This document shows, piece by piece, positions 23,506 to 32,124 of a stretch of 64,000 nucleotides of DNA. How positions within the stretch are numbered: position 1 is the stretch's first letter; each line of letters starts with the position of its first letter. This stretch comes from Couchioplanes caeruleus. Its GTDB lineage: Bacteria; Actinomycetota; Actinomycetes; Mycobacteriales; Micromonosporaceae. Made by a program: the position numbers and the translations under genes. The stretch spans positions 1,860,001 through 1,924,000 of the forward strand of contig NZ_RJKL01000001.1 of the NCBI RefSeq assembly GCF_003751945.1. The letters run 5' to 3'. The notes below the pieces were generated by a model. The model was not told the origin of the DNA, did no database searches, and was given only the letters and a program-made list of their open reading frames with translations.

Positions 23506-24598
23506 GCAGGCGGCGCGCCACGGCGGAGATGTGCGACTCGTCGGGTCCGTCGAGGATGCGGGCCGCGCGCGCACCGCGGTGCAACATGGCCAGCGGCGTG
23601 TCGTCGGTGAGGCCCTCGGCGCCGTACACCTGGATCGCCCGGTCGACGACGGTTCCGTAGGCCCGGGCGGTGACCACCTTCGCCGTGGCGACGGCGTTCT
23701 TGACCCCGGTGCCCTCGGTCAGGGCGGCGACGGCGGCGCGGGTGAGGGCCTCGGCGGCGGCGAGCTCGGCGTGGCTGTCGAAGACGTACTGATGCAGCAG
23801 CTCGCGATCGGCCAGCGGCCGCCCGCGCACGACGCGGCCGCGCATCCGCGCCACCATCAGGTCGAAGGCCCGCCGGGCCTGCCCTAGCCAGCGCAGGCAG
23901 CGCAGAGTGCGGCCGAGCGCCAGCCGTTCACCGGCGATGGCCAGGCCCTCGCCCGGAGCACCGAGCAACTGTTCGGCGCCCACGCGGACGCCGTCGAGCG
24001 CCAGCTCGTACTGTCCACCGGCGCCGAGGACCGGCACCTCCCGGACGATCCGCAGGCCCCCGGCGCCGGCCGGCACGACGATCAGCGAGATGCCGCCGTC
24101 CTCGGTGCGGCAGGCCACGGTGGTGAAGGCGGCGTGCGTGGCCCTGCTGGTGAACCACTTGCGCCCGGTCAGCACGTACGCGTCCCCGTCGCGGACGGCG
24201 GTGGTGGTCAGCCCGGACGGATCGGAGCCGGCCTGTCCGGGCTCGGTCATGGCGAAGCTCGGTGACGCGTCTCCGGCGACCATCGCCCGCACGTACCGTT
24301 CCCGGATGGCCGGGCTGCCGTACCGGTCCAGCATGGTGGTGTCGAGGAGGAGATCCGAGCCGCAGACGGCCGGCCCCGCGTCGCTGTGTCCCTCCACGAT
24401 GGCCACGTCGGCGTAGTCCGCGAGCGCCATCCCCTGCCCGCCCAGGGCGACCGGGAGTGGTAACCCCCACAGCCCGGCGGCCCGGGCCCGCTCCTGAGCC
24501 CGGCGCAGGGCCGCGGCGTCGCCTGCCATCAGGGACTTCTCGGCGGGCACGACGTGCGCGCCGATGAACGCCCGCATTCGCTCGGTCAGTGCGTCCAC
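23474..24598 (-). CDS. acyl-CoA dehydrogenase
   Basis: A 374-residue ACAD-family flavoprotein. Motifs in order: LWGLPLPVALGGQGM, the FAD-contact SFAMTEPGQAGSDPSG, RKWFTSRATHA, and the C-terminal AIQVYGAEGLTDDTPLAMLH. Arg (RGARAARILDGPDE) stands where many members have the catalytic-loop or FAD-binding segment. The start is a GTG at 24598 with GGAGGAG seven bases upstream. It runs divergent from the CoA-transferase/ligase operon, with only 64 bases between starts. Shared regulation and a shared acyl-CoA pathway are therefore likely. Confidence 0.85.
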   Translation of the reverse strand: MDALTERMRAFIGAHVVPAEKSLMAGDAAALRRAQERARAAGLWGLPLPVALGGQGMALADYADVAIVEGHSDAGPAVCGSDLLLDTTMLDRYGSPAIRERYVRAMVAGDASPSFAMTEPGQAGSDPSGLTTTAVRDGDAYVLTGRKWFTSRATHAAFTTVACRTEDGGISLIVVPAGAGGLRIVREVPVLGAGGQYELALDGVRVGAEQLLGAPGEGLAIAGERLALGRTLRCLRWLGQARRAFDLMVARMRGRVVRGRPLADRELLHQYVFDSHAELAAAEALTRAAVAALTEGTGVKNAVATAKVVTARAYGTVVDRAIQVYGAEGLTDDTPLAMLHRGARAARILDGPDESHISAVARRLLTSPAAAVPS

Positions 24599-24662
24599 GA
24601 TGGATCTCCTCCGGGTGACATCTTCCGGGAACCGTAGCGGGCCGGCTTCCGACCCTCTAACC

Positions 24663-26267
24663 GTGGACACGACACAGCACCCGGGGGCCACCGCCGGGAT
24701 CGGCGCGTTCGACGAGGTGAGCGCTCAGGCGGCGTACGGGCTGATGGCCGTGCACGGCCGCGCCACCGGCCGCCCGCAACGCATCGGCGTCGACTATCTG
24801 ACCGCCGCGACCCTGATCGTCGCCGCCCAGGGAACCCTCGCCGCCAAGCTGTCCGGCCTGCGGGGACGCCCGGTCGCACACGTCTCGGTCGACCCGGCCT
24901 CGGTCGCCCTGCTGACCGTCTCGCAGTATCTCGCCGCGGCGACCGCGGCCGACCCCGAGCACACGGAACGGTTCGAGGAGCCGGGCACGCCACCGCCGTT
25001 CTGCACGATCGACGGGATCCGCGTCGAACTGGAGACGCTCGACCCCGAGCCGTGGTGGACACTGTGGACCGGGCTGCAGGTGGCGCCCCGGCTGGTCGAC
25101 GCCGGGTGGCGCGCCTTCGTGACCCGCTATGCGACCGCGGCCGCGCCGCTTCCGCCCGAGCTGCACGAGGCCGTCGCGGGGCTGACGTACGCCGACCTGG
25201 TGCGCGCGGCCCGGGCGTCCGGCGTCGCGGTGCAGCCGGTGCGCTCGCACGCGCAACGGCTGACCGATCCCGACGTCGGCGACGATCCCTGGTCGATCAG
25301 CGTCACCACCGACGCGGTACGGCCCGCCGCGGCGGCGCACCCCGGCGGCCTGCCGCTGGCGGGCCTGACCGTGGTGGAGGCCGGGCGGCGCATCCAGGGC
25401 CCGCTCGCCGCGCACCTGCTGGGCCTGCTCGGCGCCCGGGTGATCCGGGTCGAGCCGGCCGGCGGCGATCCGCTGCGCGGCATGCCGCCCATGGTGGACG
25501 ACTGCTCGGCGCGGTTCCTCGCCCTCAACCGGGGCAAGCGGGTCGTGACGGCCCGCCTGCGCACCAGGGCAGGTCAGGACGCGGTCCGCGAGCTGGCCGC
25601 CGAAGCCGACGTGTTCCTGCACAACTGGGCGCCGGGCAAGGCCGCCGCCTTCGGCCTCGACAGCGCGGACCTGGCGAAGGTCAACCCCGCTCTGGTGTAC
25701 GCGTACGCGTCCGGCTGGGGCGACGCGCGCGGTCCCGGCGCGCCACCCGGCACCGACTTCACCGTGCAGGCGTACGCCGGGCTCGGCGAGTATCTGCGCC
25801 CCCGCGACGAGCCGCGCGCAGGATCGCTGATGACGCTGCTCGACGTGCTCGGCGGGCTGGTCGCGGCCGAAGGCGTGCTCGCCGCGCTGGTCGCCCGGCA
25901 CATCGACGGACGCGGCCGCCGGGTGGACAGCAGCCTGCTCTCCGCCTCCGGGGTCCTGCAGACTCCCACGCTGAGCGGGCGGCGGCCGGCCCGACCGGCA
26001 TGGGGACCGCTCGGCGCCCCCGTGGCGACCCGCGACGGATACGTGGTGGCGCCGCGGACGCCCGCCGGATACGACGATCCCGCGCTGCCGGTGGCCCTCG
26101 CACAGGTGAGCACCGACGAGGCGCTCCGCGCGCTGCACGCCGACGGTGTGCCCGCCGTCCGCGTCCGCACCGACCTGGCCGAGCTGGCCGCCGATCCCGC
26201 CGTACGTCCGCTGCTCGACATCGACGGCTGCGCCTTCGTCCGCGCGCCCTGGAGGTTCCTGCCATGA
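24663..26267 (+). CDS. CaiB/BaiF class III CoA-transferase, two-domain form
   Basis: A 534-residue protein. The C-terminal half, from LPLAGLTVVEAGRRIQGPLA, is a recognisable class III CoA-transferase. It includes the nucleotide-contact segment GARVIRVEPAGGDPLRG and the likely catalytic Asp in GTDFTVQAYAGL. The N-terminal about 220 residues resemble a decayed second copy of the family (IGVDYLTAATLIVAAQGTLA). It would move CoA from an acyl donor to a carboxylic acid. The chosen start is a GTG at 24663. No strong ribosome-binding site is visible, so the start is uncertain, and an ATG at 24600 is possible. The stop overlaps the ligase start (ATGA). Confidence 0.8.
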   Translation: MDTTQHPGATAGIGAFDEVSAQAAYGLMAVHGRATGRPQRIGVDYLTAATLIVAAQGTLAAKLSGLRGRPVAHVSVDPASVALLTVSQYLAAATAADPEHTERFEEPGTPPPFCTIDGIRVELETLDPEPWWTLWTGLQVAPRLVDAGWRAFVTRYATAAAPLPPELHEAVAGLTYADLVRAARASGVAVQPVRSHAQRLTDPDVGDDPWSISVTTDAVRPAAAAHPGGLPLAGLTVVEAGRRIQGPLAAHLLGLLGARVIRVEPAGGDPLRGMPPMVDDCSARFLALNRGKRVVTARLRTRAGQDAVRELAAEADVFLHNWAPGKAAAFGLDSADLAKVNPALVYAYASGWGDARGPGAPPGTDFTVQAYAGLGEYLRPRDEPRAGSLMTLLDVLGGLVAAEGVLAALVARHIDGRGRRVDSSLLSASGVLQTPTLSGRRPARPAWGPLGAPVATRDGYVVAPRTPAGYDDPALPVALAQVSTDEALRALHADGVPAVRVRTDLAELAADPAVRPLLDIDGCAFVRAPWRFLP

Positions 26268-27883
26268 CGGTGCTCGCCACGCACGATCTCGTTCCCGCCC
26301 CGCTACGCCGCTGGTGGGCACAGGCCGGGTACTACCCGGGCGAGGGGATCTACGCCTTGTTCGCGCGGCACGCCCGCGCCCATCCGCACCGCAGCGCGGT
26401 CATCGACGACGACGGGGAGATCAGCTACGCCGAGCTGGACGACCTGGCGCTGCGCCTGGCCGCCGGCCTGCGTGACCTCGGCCTGCGCCCCGGCGAGGTC
26501 GTCGCCACCCAGTTGCCCAGCGGCCGACAGTCCGTGGCGGTGGATCTGGCGGCGGCGGCGCTCGGTGCGGTGGTCCTGGCGTACCCGGTGGGCCGCGGTC
26601 GCCGCGACACGCTGGCGCTGCTGGTCCGCTCCCGGGCCGCGGTCGCGGTGGTGGCGGCCAAGGCGGGCGACGTCGCGTACGCCGACCAGCTCGACGCCCT
26701 GCGCGATCGGCTGCCGGACCTGCGGACGGTCGTCGTCGCGGGCGGATCCGGTCCAGACAGCCTGGAAGCGCTCGCCGCCGGGCGCCGCCTCGAGGCGCTG
26801 CCGCCGGTCGACGCGTCGGGACCGGCGCGGATCCTGGTCTCGTCCGGCTCCGAGGCCGCGCCCAAGATGATCGTCTACTCCCACGACGCGCTGACCGGGG
26901 GCCGGGGCGCGTTCATCGGGTCGCTGCACGACGGCGACCGGCCGATGCGCAACCTGTTCCTGGTGCCGCTCGGCTCGTCGTTCGGCTCCTCCGGGACCGC
27001 GGTGACGCTGGCCCGGCACGGCGGCACACTCATCGTGGCGGGCCGGTTCGAGACCGGCCGGGCCCTGGAGCTCATCGACCGGCACGAGCCCCACCTCGTC
27101 TTCGGCGTGGCGACGATGTTCGCGATGATGCTCGACCATCCACGCCTCGCCCGGACCGGCACGTCGTCGCTGCGGGCCATGGTGGCGGGCGGCTCCCGCA
27201 TCGACCCGGCCACCGTCGCGGCGGTCCGCGAGCGGTTCGGCTGCGCGGTCGTCAACTGCTACGGCTCCGCCGACGGCGTCAACTGCACCACCGACCCGGC
27301 CGAGCCGCCCAGGGAGATCCACGAGGCGGTGGGCCGCCCGAACAGCGCCGTGGCGGCGATCCGCATCGTCGGCGAGAACGGTCGCGACGTGCCCGCCGGT
27401 GAGGTCGGCGAGATCTGGGGGCTGGGGCCGATGAGTCCCCTGTGCTACGTCGACCCGGAATTCGACGGCCGCTACCGTACGGACGGCGGCTGGGCCCGTA
27501 CCGGCGACCTCGGCCGCATCGACGAGCACGGCTACCTGCACGTGGTGGGCCGCCGCAACGAGATCGTCATCCGGGGCGGGCGCAACCTGTCGCCGGTCGA
27601 GGTCGAGCTGCTGCTGGCCCAGCATCCGGCCGTACGCCAGGTCGCCTGCGTGGGCGTGCCGGACCGGCTGATGGGCGAGCGGATGGGCGCCTGCATCGCC
27701 GTCCGGGAGGGTGCCGAACCGCCCACCCTGACCACGCTCGCCGCCTACCTCAGCGGCGTGCACGGGCTCGAGACGGCGAAGCTCCCCGAGCGGCTCGCGG
27801 TCCTCGGCGAGCTGCCGCTGACCGCGGCCGGAAAGATCGACAAGCGGTGGCTGCGCGAACACCTCGCCGGATCCGCGACGTGA
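26264..27883 (+). CDS. AMP-forming acyl-CoA synthetase/ligase
   Basis: A 539-residue ANL-superfamily enzyme that activates a carboxylic acid to acyl-AMP and then to acyl-CoA. The P-loop is SSGSEAAPKMIVYSHDAL, a variant of the usual SSGTTGxPK. Other motifs are NCYGSADG, RTDGGWARTGDLG, and the hinge with the catalytic Lys in PLTAAGKIDKRWL. The ATG at 26264 lies inside the CoA-transferase stop (ATGA) with GGAGG upstream. The stop in turn overlaps the metal ABC ATPase start (GTGA). Substrate class cannot be read from the sequence. An aromatic or short-chain acid is as likely as a fatty acid. Confidence 0.87.
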   Translation: MTVLATHDLVPAPLRRWWAQAGYYPGEGIYALFARHARAHPHRSAVIDDDGEISYAELDDLALRLAAGLRDLGLRPGEVVATQLPSGRQSVAVDLAAAALGAVVLAYPVGRGRRDTLALLVRSRAAVAVVAAKAGDVAYADQLDALRDRLPDLRTVVVAGGSGPDSLEALAAGRRLEALPPVDASGPARILVSSGSEAAPKMIVYSHDALTGGRGAFIGSLHDGDRPMRNLFLVPLGSSFGSSGTAVTLARHGGTLIVAGRFETGRALELIDRHEPHLVFGVATMFAMMLDHPRLARTGTSSLRAMVAGGSRIDPATVAAVRERFGCAVVNCYGSADGVNCTTDPAEPPREIHEAVGRPNSAVAAIRIVGENGRDVPAGEVGEIWGLGPMSPLCYVDPEFDGRYRTDGGWARTGDLGRIDEHGYLHVVGRRNEIVIRGGRNLSPVEVELLLAQHPAVRQVACVGVPDRLMGERMGACIAVREGAEPPTLTTLAAYLSGVHGLETAKLPERLAVLGELPLTAAGKIDKRWLREHLAGSAT

Positions 27884-28521
27884 CCGGCGCCGCCGTCCTC
27901 TTCACCGGCGTCACCTGCCGGTACGGCCGCCGCACCGCCGTGACGGCGGTGAACCTGGACGTGGCTGCCGGGGAGCGGGTCGCGCTGACCGGCGCCAACG
28001 GCTCGGGCAAGACCACGCTGCTGCGGACCGCCCTGGGACTGCACCCGCTGGCGGCGGGATCCGTCACGGTCGACGGCACCACGGCCACCACCGCCGCGCA
28101 GTGGACCGATCGCCGACGTCGGATCGCCTGGATGCCGCAGCGGCTCACCGCGGGCCGGTTTCCGCTGCTGGTCGGCGAGCTGCTGCGCAGCGGCGGGCAC
28201 CCCGAGGCCGCCGACGAGGCGGCCGGCCGGCTCGGCGTGGGCGGGCTGCGGCACCGGGCGCTGCACGCACTCTCCGGCGGTCAGCTCCAGCGGGTGTTCC
28301 TGGCCCGCGCCCTCGGTGCGGTGGCGGCGGGAGCAAGCGTCCTGTTCGCCGACGAGCCGACCGCCGCGCTGGACTTCGCCGGGCAGGAGCAGGTGGCAGG
28401 CATGATCGCCGCCCTGCCGGTCACCGTGGTCGTGGTCTCCCACGACCGGGCCATGACCGGCGCCTGCGACCGGGTCGCCGAGATGGCCGCCGGCCGCCTG
28501 CGGGTGATCCGGGCGTCGTGA
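27880..28521 (+). CDS. metal-type ABC transporter ATPase
   Basis: A 213-residue nucleotide-binding subunit of a manganese/zinc/iron-family (cluster 9) importer. Walker A is GANGSGKTT, the signature LSGGQLQRV, Walker B VLFADEPTAALD, and the switch His lies in VVVSHDRAMT. It powers the permease at 28518 and the lipoprotein at 29326. The GTG start overlaps the acyl-CoA ligase stop by four bases. A metal importer is thus translationally coupled to acyl-CoA genes, an unusual pairing. Confidence 0.87.
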   Translation: MTGAAVLFTGVTCRYGRRTAVTAVNLDVAAGERVALTGANGSGKTTLLRTALGLHPLAAGSVTVDGTTATTAAQWTDRRRRIAWMPQRLTAGRFPLLVGELLRSGGHPEAADEAAGRLGVGGLRHRALHALSGGQLQRVFLARALGAVAAGASVLFADEPTAALDFAGQEQVAGMIAALPVTVVVVSHDRAMTGACDRVAEMAAGRLRVIRAS

Positions 28522-29402
28522 ACCAGATCCTCGACCTGCTCACCCTGCCGGCGGTGCAGCGCTCCGCGATCGGGCTGGCCGTCGCCGCGATCGGCCTGCC
28601 GATCGTCGGCGTGTTCATCATCGGGCTCGACATCATCGCCGTCCGCTTCGCCGTCATGCACGTCGCCCTGCTCGGCATCGCGCTCGGCCTGCTCACCGGG
28701 CTCGACCCGACGCTGTGCGGGCTGCTGGCCTGCGCGCTGGCCGGTGCCGGCGTCGCACCGCTGGCGCGGCGGCCCGCGGGCCTGTCCGGCGCCATGGGCC
28801 TGCTGATGACCTTCGCGATCGCCGGGGCGCTACTGGTGCTCTCCGCCTCCGGCGTCAACGCCAACGGCGCGTTCGAGCTGCTCTGGGGCTCGATCCTGGC
28901 CACCCGCACGGTCGACCTGATCATCCTGGCCGTACTGACCGTGGCGGTGCACGTGCTGTTCTGGCGGCATCGCCGGCAGCTCACGCTGCTGCTCTTCGAC
29001 CGTGAGCTCGCCCTGTGCTCCGGCGTCGCGGCCGGGCCGCTGATGCTGGCCCTGCTCGTCGTCGTGGCGGTCGCCATCGGCGCCTCCATCAGCCTCACCG
29101 GCGCCCTGCTGGTCGACGCGCTCACCATCCTGCCCGCCCTGGCCGCCCGCAACCTGGGCCGCTCGCTGACCTCGATGGTCGCGCTCGCGATCGGTTTCGG
29201 CGTGGTCGGCAACGCGGCCGGCCTCGCCGCGGCGCTGGCCTTCGACCAACCGCCGGGTCCCGTGCTGGTGCTGACGGCCGGCGTCCTGACCCTGCTCACC
29301 TATCTGATTCCCGAAGGAGCTCTCGATGCGATCATTCCGGGCCGTCGCGCTGGCGGCGCTGGCGCTGATGTCGTTGTCCGCGACCGGCTGCACCAGCACT
29401 GA
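28518..29402 (+). CDS. metal ABC transporter permease (ZnuB/MntB type)
   Basis: A 294-residue ABC-3 family integral membrane protein with about eight helices. The characteristic ABC-3 region is LTGALLVDALTILPALAARN. The GTG start overlaps the ATPase stop (GTGA). The last 25 codons run 77 bases into the binding-protein gene in another frame. Those last residues (IPGRRAGGAGADVVVRDRLH) are hydrophilic and not conserved, so the overlap is probably a drifted stop and not function. Confidence 0.85.
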   Translation: MNQILDLLTLPAVQRSAIGLAVAAIGLPIVGVFIIGLDIIAVRFAVMHVALLGIALGLLTGLDPTLCGLLACALAGAGVAPLARRPAGLSGAMGLLMTFAIAGALLVLSASGVNANGAFELLWGSILATRTVDLIILAVLTVAVHVLFWRHRRQLTLLLFDRELALCSGVAAGPLMLALLVVVAVAIGASISLTGALLVDALTILPALAARNLGRSLTSMVALAIGFGVVGNAAGLAAALAFDQPPGPVLVLTAGVLTLLTYLIPEGALDAIIPGRRAGGAGADVVVRDRLHQH

Positions 29403-30111
29403 CACGCGGACACCCGCCGCGGCCGCCCCGGTGACGGCCGGGCCGAAGGTCGTCGCCTCGACCACCTGGGCCGGCGCCCTCGCGAAGGCCGCCGGCGCCC
29501 GCGACATCACCGTCATCGCCCCGCCGAGCGTGCAGCACCCGCCGGACTACGACCCCAGGCCCAGCGACCTGACCGCCGTCGCCGGCGCGACCCACGTGCT
29601 GTACGCCGAGTTCGACGGCTTCGCCGCCAAGCTGAAGGAGGCGGCCGGGGGCGACGGCAAGCTGGTGACCGTCGCGCTCGAGAACACCCCGGCGAGGATC
29701 CGGTCGGAGGTGACCCGCCTGGCCGCGATGTTCGGCACCCAGGCCGCGGCCGGGACCTGGCTGACCTCGTTCGACGCCGAGTACGCGAAGCTGTCCGGCG
29801 GTGTGCAGGCCGCCCGGCCGAGCCCGGCACCCACGGCGGTCACGCATGCCTTCCTGGGCTACTGGGCCGACTTCGCGGGTCTGAAGGTCACCGGCAGTTA
29901 CGGCCCCCAACCGGTCAGCGCCGGGCAGTTGTCCGCCCTGACCGCCACCGAGCCCGGCCTCGTCCTGGCCAACGCCCATCTGCCGAGCGGCAACCCCGAA
30001 ATCTCCGGCGCCACCCGCGTCGACCTCGTCAACTACCCCGAGGAGGACCTCGACCTGCTGGGCGTCTTCCGCGCCAACGCCGCGTCGCTCACCACCGCGC
30101 TGCGGGGCTGA
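29326..30111 (+). CDS. metal ABC transporter substrate-binding lipoprotein
   Basis: A 261-residue lipoprotein with signal peptide and lipobox LSATGC near residues 17-22. It belongs to the ZnuA/MntC (cluster A-I) solute-binding family. The segment SVQHPPDYDPRPSDLTAV matches the metal-ligand His loop of these proteins, and a second candidate ligand is His in VTHAFLGYWADF. No His-rich loop is present, so zinc-specific loading is not assured. Mn, Fe or Zn are all possible. GAAGGAG precedes the ATG at 29326. It is the last gene of the overlapping operon that begins with the CoA-transferase. Confidence 0.82.
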   Translation: MRSFRAVALAALALMSLSATGCTSTDTRTPAAAAPVTAGPKVVASTTWAGALAKAAGARDITVIAPPSVQHPPDYDPRPSDLTAVAGATHVLYAEFDGFAAKLKEAAGGDGKLVTVALENTPARIRSEVTRLAAMFGTQAAAGTWLTSFDAEYAKLSGGVQAARPSPAPTAVTHAFLGYWADFAGLKVTGSYGPQPVSAGQLSALTATEPGLVLANAHLPSGNPEISGATRVDLVNYPEEDLDLLGVFRANAASLTTALRG

Positions 30112-30188
30112 GAACCCGCGGGAACCAACCGTTGATCACGGACGACCAACGCTGCAGTCCCTCGCAGCCGATCGTGACCGGAGTTCCC

Positions 30189-31637
30189 ATGACCACCACC
30201 GCACCACCCTCCGCCGCACCCCCGGCCGAACAGCGCCGGGTCCGGCCGGCGGGGGGCTTCGGTCCGCTCCTGCTGCGCCTGCACTTCTACGCCGGGGTCC
30301 TGGTCGCGCCGTTCCTGTTGGTCGCGGCGCTGACCGGACTGGCGTACGTCTTCGCGCCGCAGGCGGAACGGATCGTCTACGCCGACGAGCTCGTCGTCGC
30401 AGACCCGGGCGCCCAGCCGCGCCCACTCGGCGAGCAGATCGCCGCCGCCCGCGCCGCGCACCCCGAGGGCGCCCTGATCACGGTACGGCCGGGCGACGGC
30501 GACGCCACCACGCAGATCGACTTCACCTCGCCGGAGCTTGACGAGGAACACCAGCACACGGTGTACGTGAACCCGTACACCGGCAAGGTCACGGGCCAGC
30601 TCACCACCTGGTGGGCCACCACCCCGCTGAAGACCTGGCTGGACGACCTGCACCGCAACCTGCATCTGGGCGACCTCGGACGGCACTACTCGGAGTTCGC
30701 CGCGAGCTGGCTGGGCGTGATCGCCCTGGGCGGCCTGATGCTGTGGTGGCGGCGTCAACGCGGCAACCGCACCGCCCGCAAGCTGCTGACCCCGGACCTG
30801 AGCGCGAAGAAGGGCGTGCGGCGTACCCGCGGCTGGCACGCCGCCACCGGGGTCTGGCTGACCGTCGGCCTGCTGGTCCTGTCCGCCACCGGCCTGACCT
30901 GGTCGCGCTACGCCGGGGACAACTTCAGCGTCGCGGTGGACGCCCTCAAGGGCAGTCGACCCTCGGTGTCCACCAGCCTCACCGGCGGCGCCGCGGAGAC
31001 ACCGGGCGGCCACCACGGCGGCGGCACCGGCACCGGCACTCCGGTGGTCGACCCCGCGGCGGCCGACGCGGTCATGAAGGTGGCCCGCGACAACGGCCTG
31101 TCCGGTCCCCTGGAGATCACCGTCCCCGAGGGCGCCGCCACGGCGTGGTCCGTCGGCCAGATCCGCAACGAGTGGCCGGTCGGGCGCGACGTCATCGCCG
31201 TCGACGCGGCCACCGGCAAGGTCGTGGACCGGGTCGACTTCGCCGACTGGCCACTGCTCGCCAAGCTGACCCGATGGGGCATCAACGCCCACATGGGCAC
31301 CCTGTTCGGCCTCGTCAACCAGCTCCTGCTCGCCGCACTCGCCGTGGGCCTGATCTGCGTCATCGTGTGGGGTTACCGCATGTGGTGGCAGCGTCGCCCC
31401 ACCCGCGCCGGCCGCCGGGCGCTCGCCGGGGCGCCGCCCGCGCGGGGGGCATGGCAGCAGCTTCCGGCCTGGGGGATCGTGGCCGGGGTGCCGCTGGTCC
31501 TCGCGCTGGGCTGGGCGCTACCGCTGTTCGGCATCCCGCTCGCGGCGTTCCTGCTCTTCGACATCGCGGCCGGCGCGATCCGCGGCCGCCGCCGGCCACC
31601 GCCGGTGCCGGTCTCTCCCGCCCCCGCCGGCAGGTAG
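30189..31637 (+). CDS. PepSY-associated transmembrane protein
   Basis: A 482-residue membrane protein. A first helix (FYAGVLVAPFLLVAALTGLA) is followed by a PepSY extracytoplasmic domain and the conserved DLHRNLHLGDLGRHYSEFAA segment. Three further helices complete it (SWLGVIALGGLMLWW, ATGVWLTVGLLVLSATGLT, LVNQLLLAALAVGLICVIVW). Relatives such as PiuB and FoxB act in reduction or handling of ferrisiderophores, and the His residues in the conserved loop may bind heme. GGAG precedes the ATG at 30189. It follows the metal importer by 77 bases and probably assists metal acquisition. Confidence 0.82.
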   Translation: MTTTAPPSAAPPAEQRRVRPAGGFGPLLLRLHFYAGVLVAPFLLVAALTGLAYVFAPQAERIVYADELVVADPGAQPRPLGEQIAAARAAHPEGALITVRPGDGDATTQIDFTSPELDEEHQHTVYVNPYTGKVTGQLTTWWATTPLKTWLDDLHRNLHLGDLGRHYSEFAASWLGVIALGGLMLWWRRQRGNRTARKLLTPDLSAKKGVRRTRGWHAATGVWLTVGLLVLSATGLTWSRYAGDNFSVAVDALKGSRPSVSTSLTGGAAETPGGHHGGGTGTGTPVVDPAAADAVMKVARDNGLSGPLEITVPEGAATAWSVGQIRNEWPVGRDVIAVDAATGKVVDRVDFADWPLLAKLTRWGINAHMGTLFGLVNQLLLAALAVGLICVIVWGYRMWWQRRPTRAGRRALAGAPPARGAWQQLPAWGIVAGVPLVLALGWALPLFGIPLAAFLLFDIAAGAIRGRRRPPPVPVSPAPAGR

Positions 31638-31682
31638 GGAACGCACTTCAGGCCGGCTTCAGGCCGGCCTCAGGCGGGCCAC

Positions 31683-31730
31683 GGGACTCCTCGGCAAGGT
31701 GTGACGCTCCGGATACATCTGAGGAGTCCC
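31683..31730 (+). promoter_or_regulatory. inverted repeat sequestering a ribosome-binding site
   Basis: GGGACTCCTC (31683-31692) is perfectly complementary to GAGGAGTCCC (31721-31730), with 28 bases between. The downstream arm contains the strong GAGGAG Shine-Dalgarno sequence and ends exactly before an ATG at 31731. In RNA the upstream arm would hide the ribosome-binding site. Just before it, at 31647-31680, lie imperfect 11-base repeats of the type TTCAGGCCGGC. Confidence 0.5.
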
Positions 31731-31738
31731 ATGAAGAA

Positions 31739-31980
31739 ATGGTCTTCGGCCGGATCCGGATCCGGATCCGGTTCGACGCCCCCGCGGGCGAGCGCTACCG
31801 CATCACCCACCCGTACGGCATCGACGACATCGACGCCGATGACAACAAGGGCGTCGCTGGCCGGGTCCAGGAAGGTCCGCTCGTTCACCTTCACTGGCGC
31901 GAACAGCCGCTACCGCTGCACCGTCCAGGCCGTCAGGCGGCCGGCGCGGGCAAGGGCCGGGCGCTCACCATCAGGGTCGG
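31739..31980 (+). pseudogene. frame-broken gene fragment of unknown family
   Basis: No single frame explains this stretch. From 31739 to about 31857 the frame encoding FGRIRIRIRFDAPAGERYRI, then THPYGIDDIDADDNKG, has about 95 percent G/C in third positions. From about 31860 to 31940 a different frame (KVRSFTFTGANSRYRCTVQ) has that property, and after 31940 the first frame returns (AAGAGKGRALTIRVG). The peptides resemble a small secreted protein of the THPYG-containing kind, from memory only. I infer two frameshifts. The ATG at 31731, nearest the ribosome-binding site, opens a third reading of low quality. A perfect 20-base tandem duplication lies at its end. Confidence 0.4.
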
Positions 31981-31997
31981 GCGCTCACCATCAGGGT
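31958..31997. repeat. perfect 20-bp tandem duplication
   Basis: CGGGCGCTCACCATCAGGGT occurs twice in direct contact, at 31958-31977 and 31978-31997, without a mismatch. Twenty is not a multiple of three, so the duplication shifts any reading frame crossing it. This fits the decayed state of the surrounding fragment and suggests a recent event. Confidence 0.9.
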
Positions 31998-32124
31998 GCG
32001 GTGACGGACCCGGACGTCCGGTAGGCCATCTTCCGGCGGCGCTGCGCATGCAGCGCCGCCGGATCGCGTTTCCGGCCGCCCACGGGACCACACCGCCGCG
32101 GACGGGCTGCAAGAATGGCGGCCC

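Noticed and set aside
31638..32124. Intact small secreted protein from the ATG at 31731
   Set aside because: That frame gives a Ser/Thr/Gly-rich low-complexity product with only about 67 percent third-position G/C, whereas another frame carries the coding signal.
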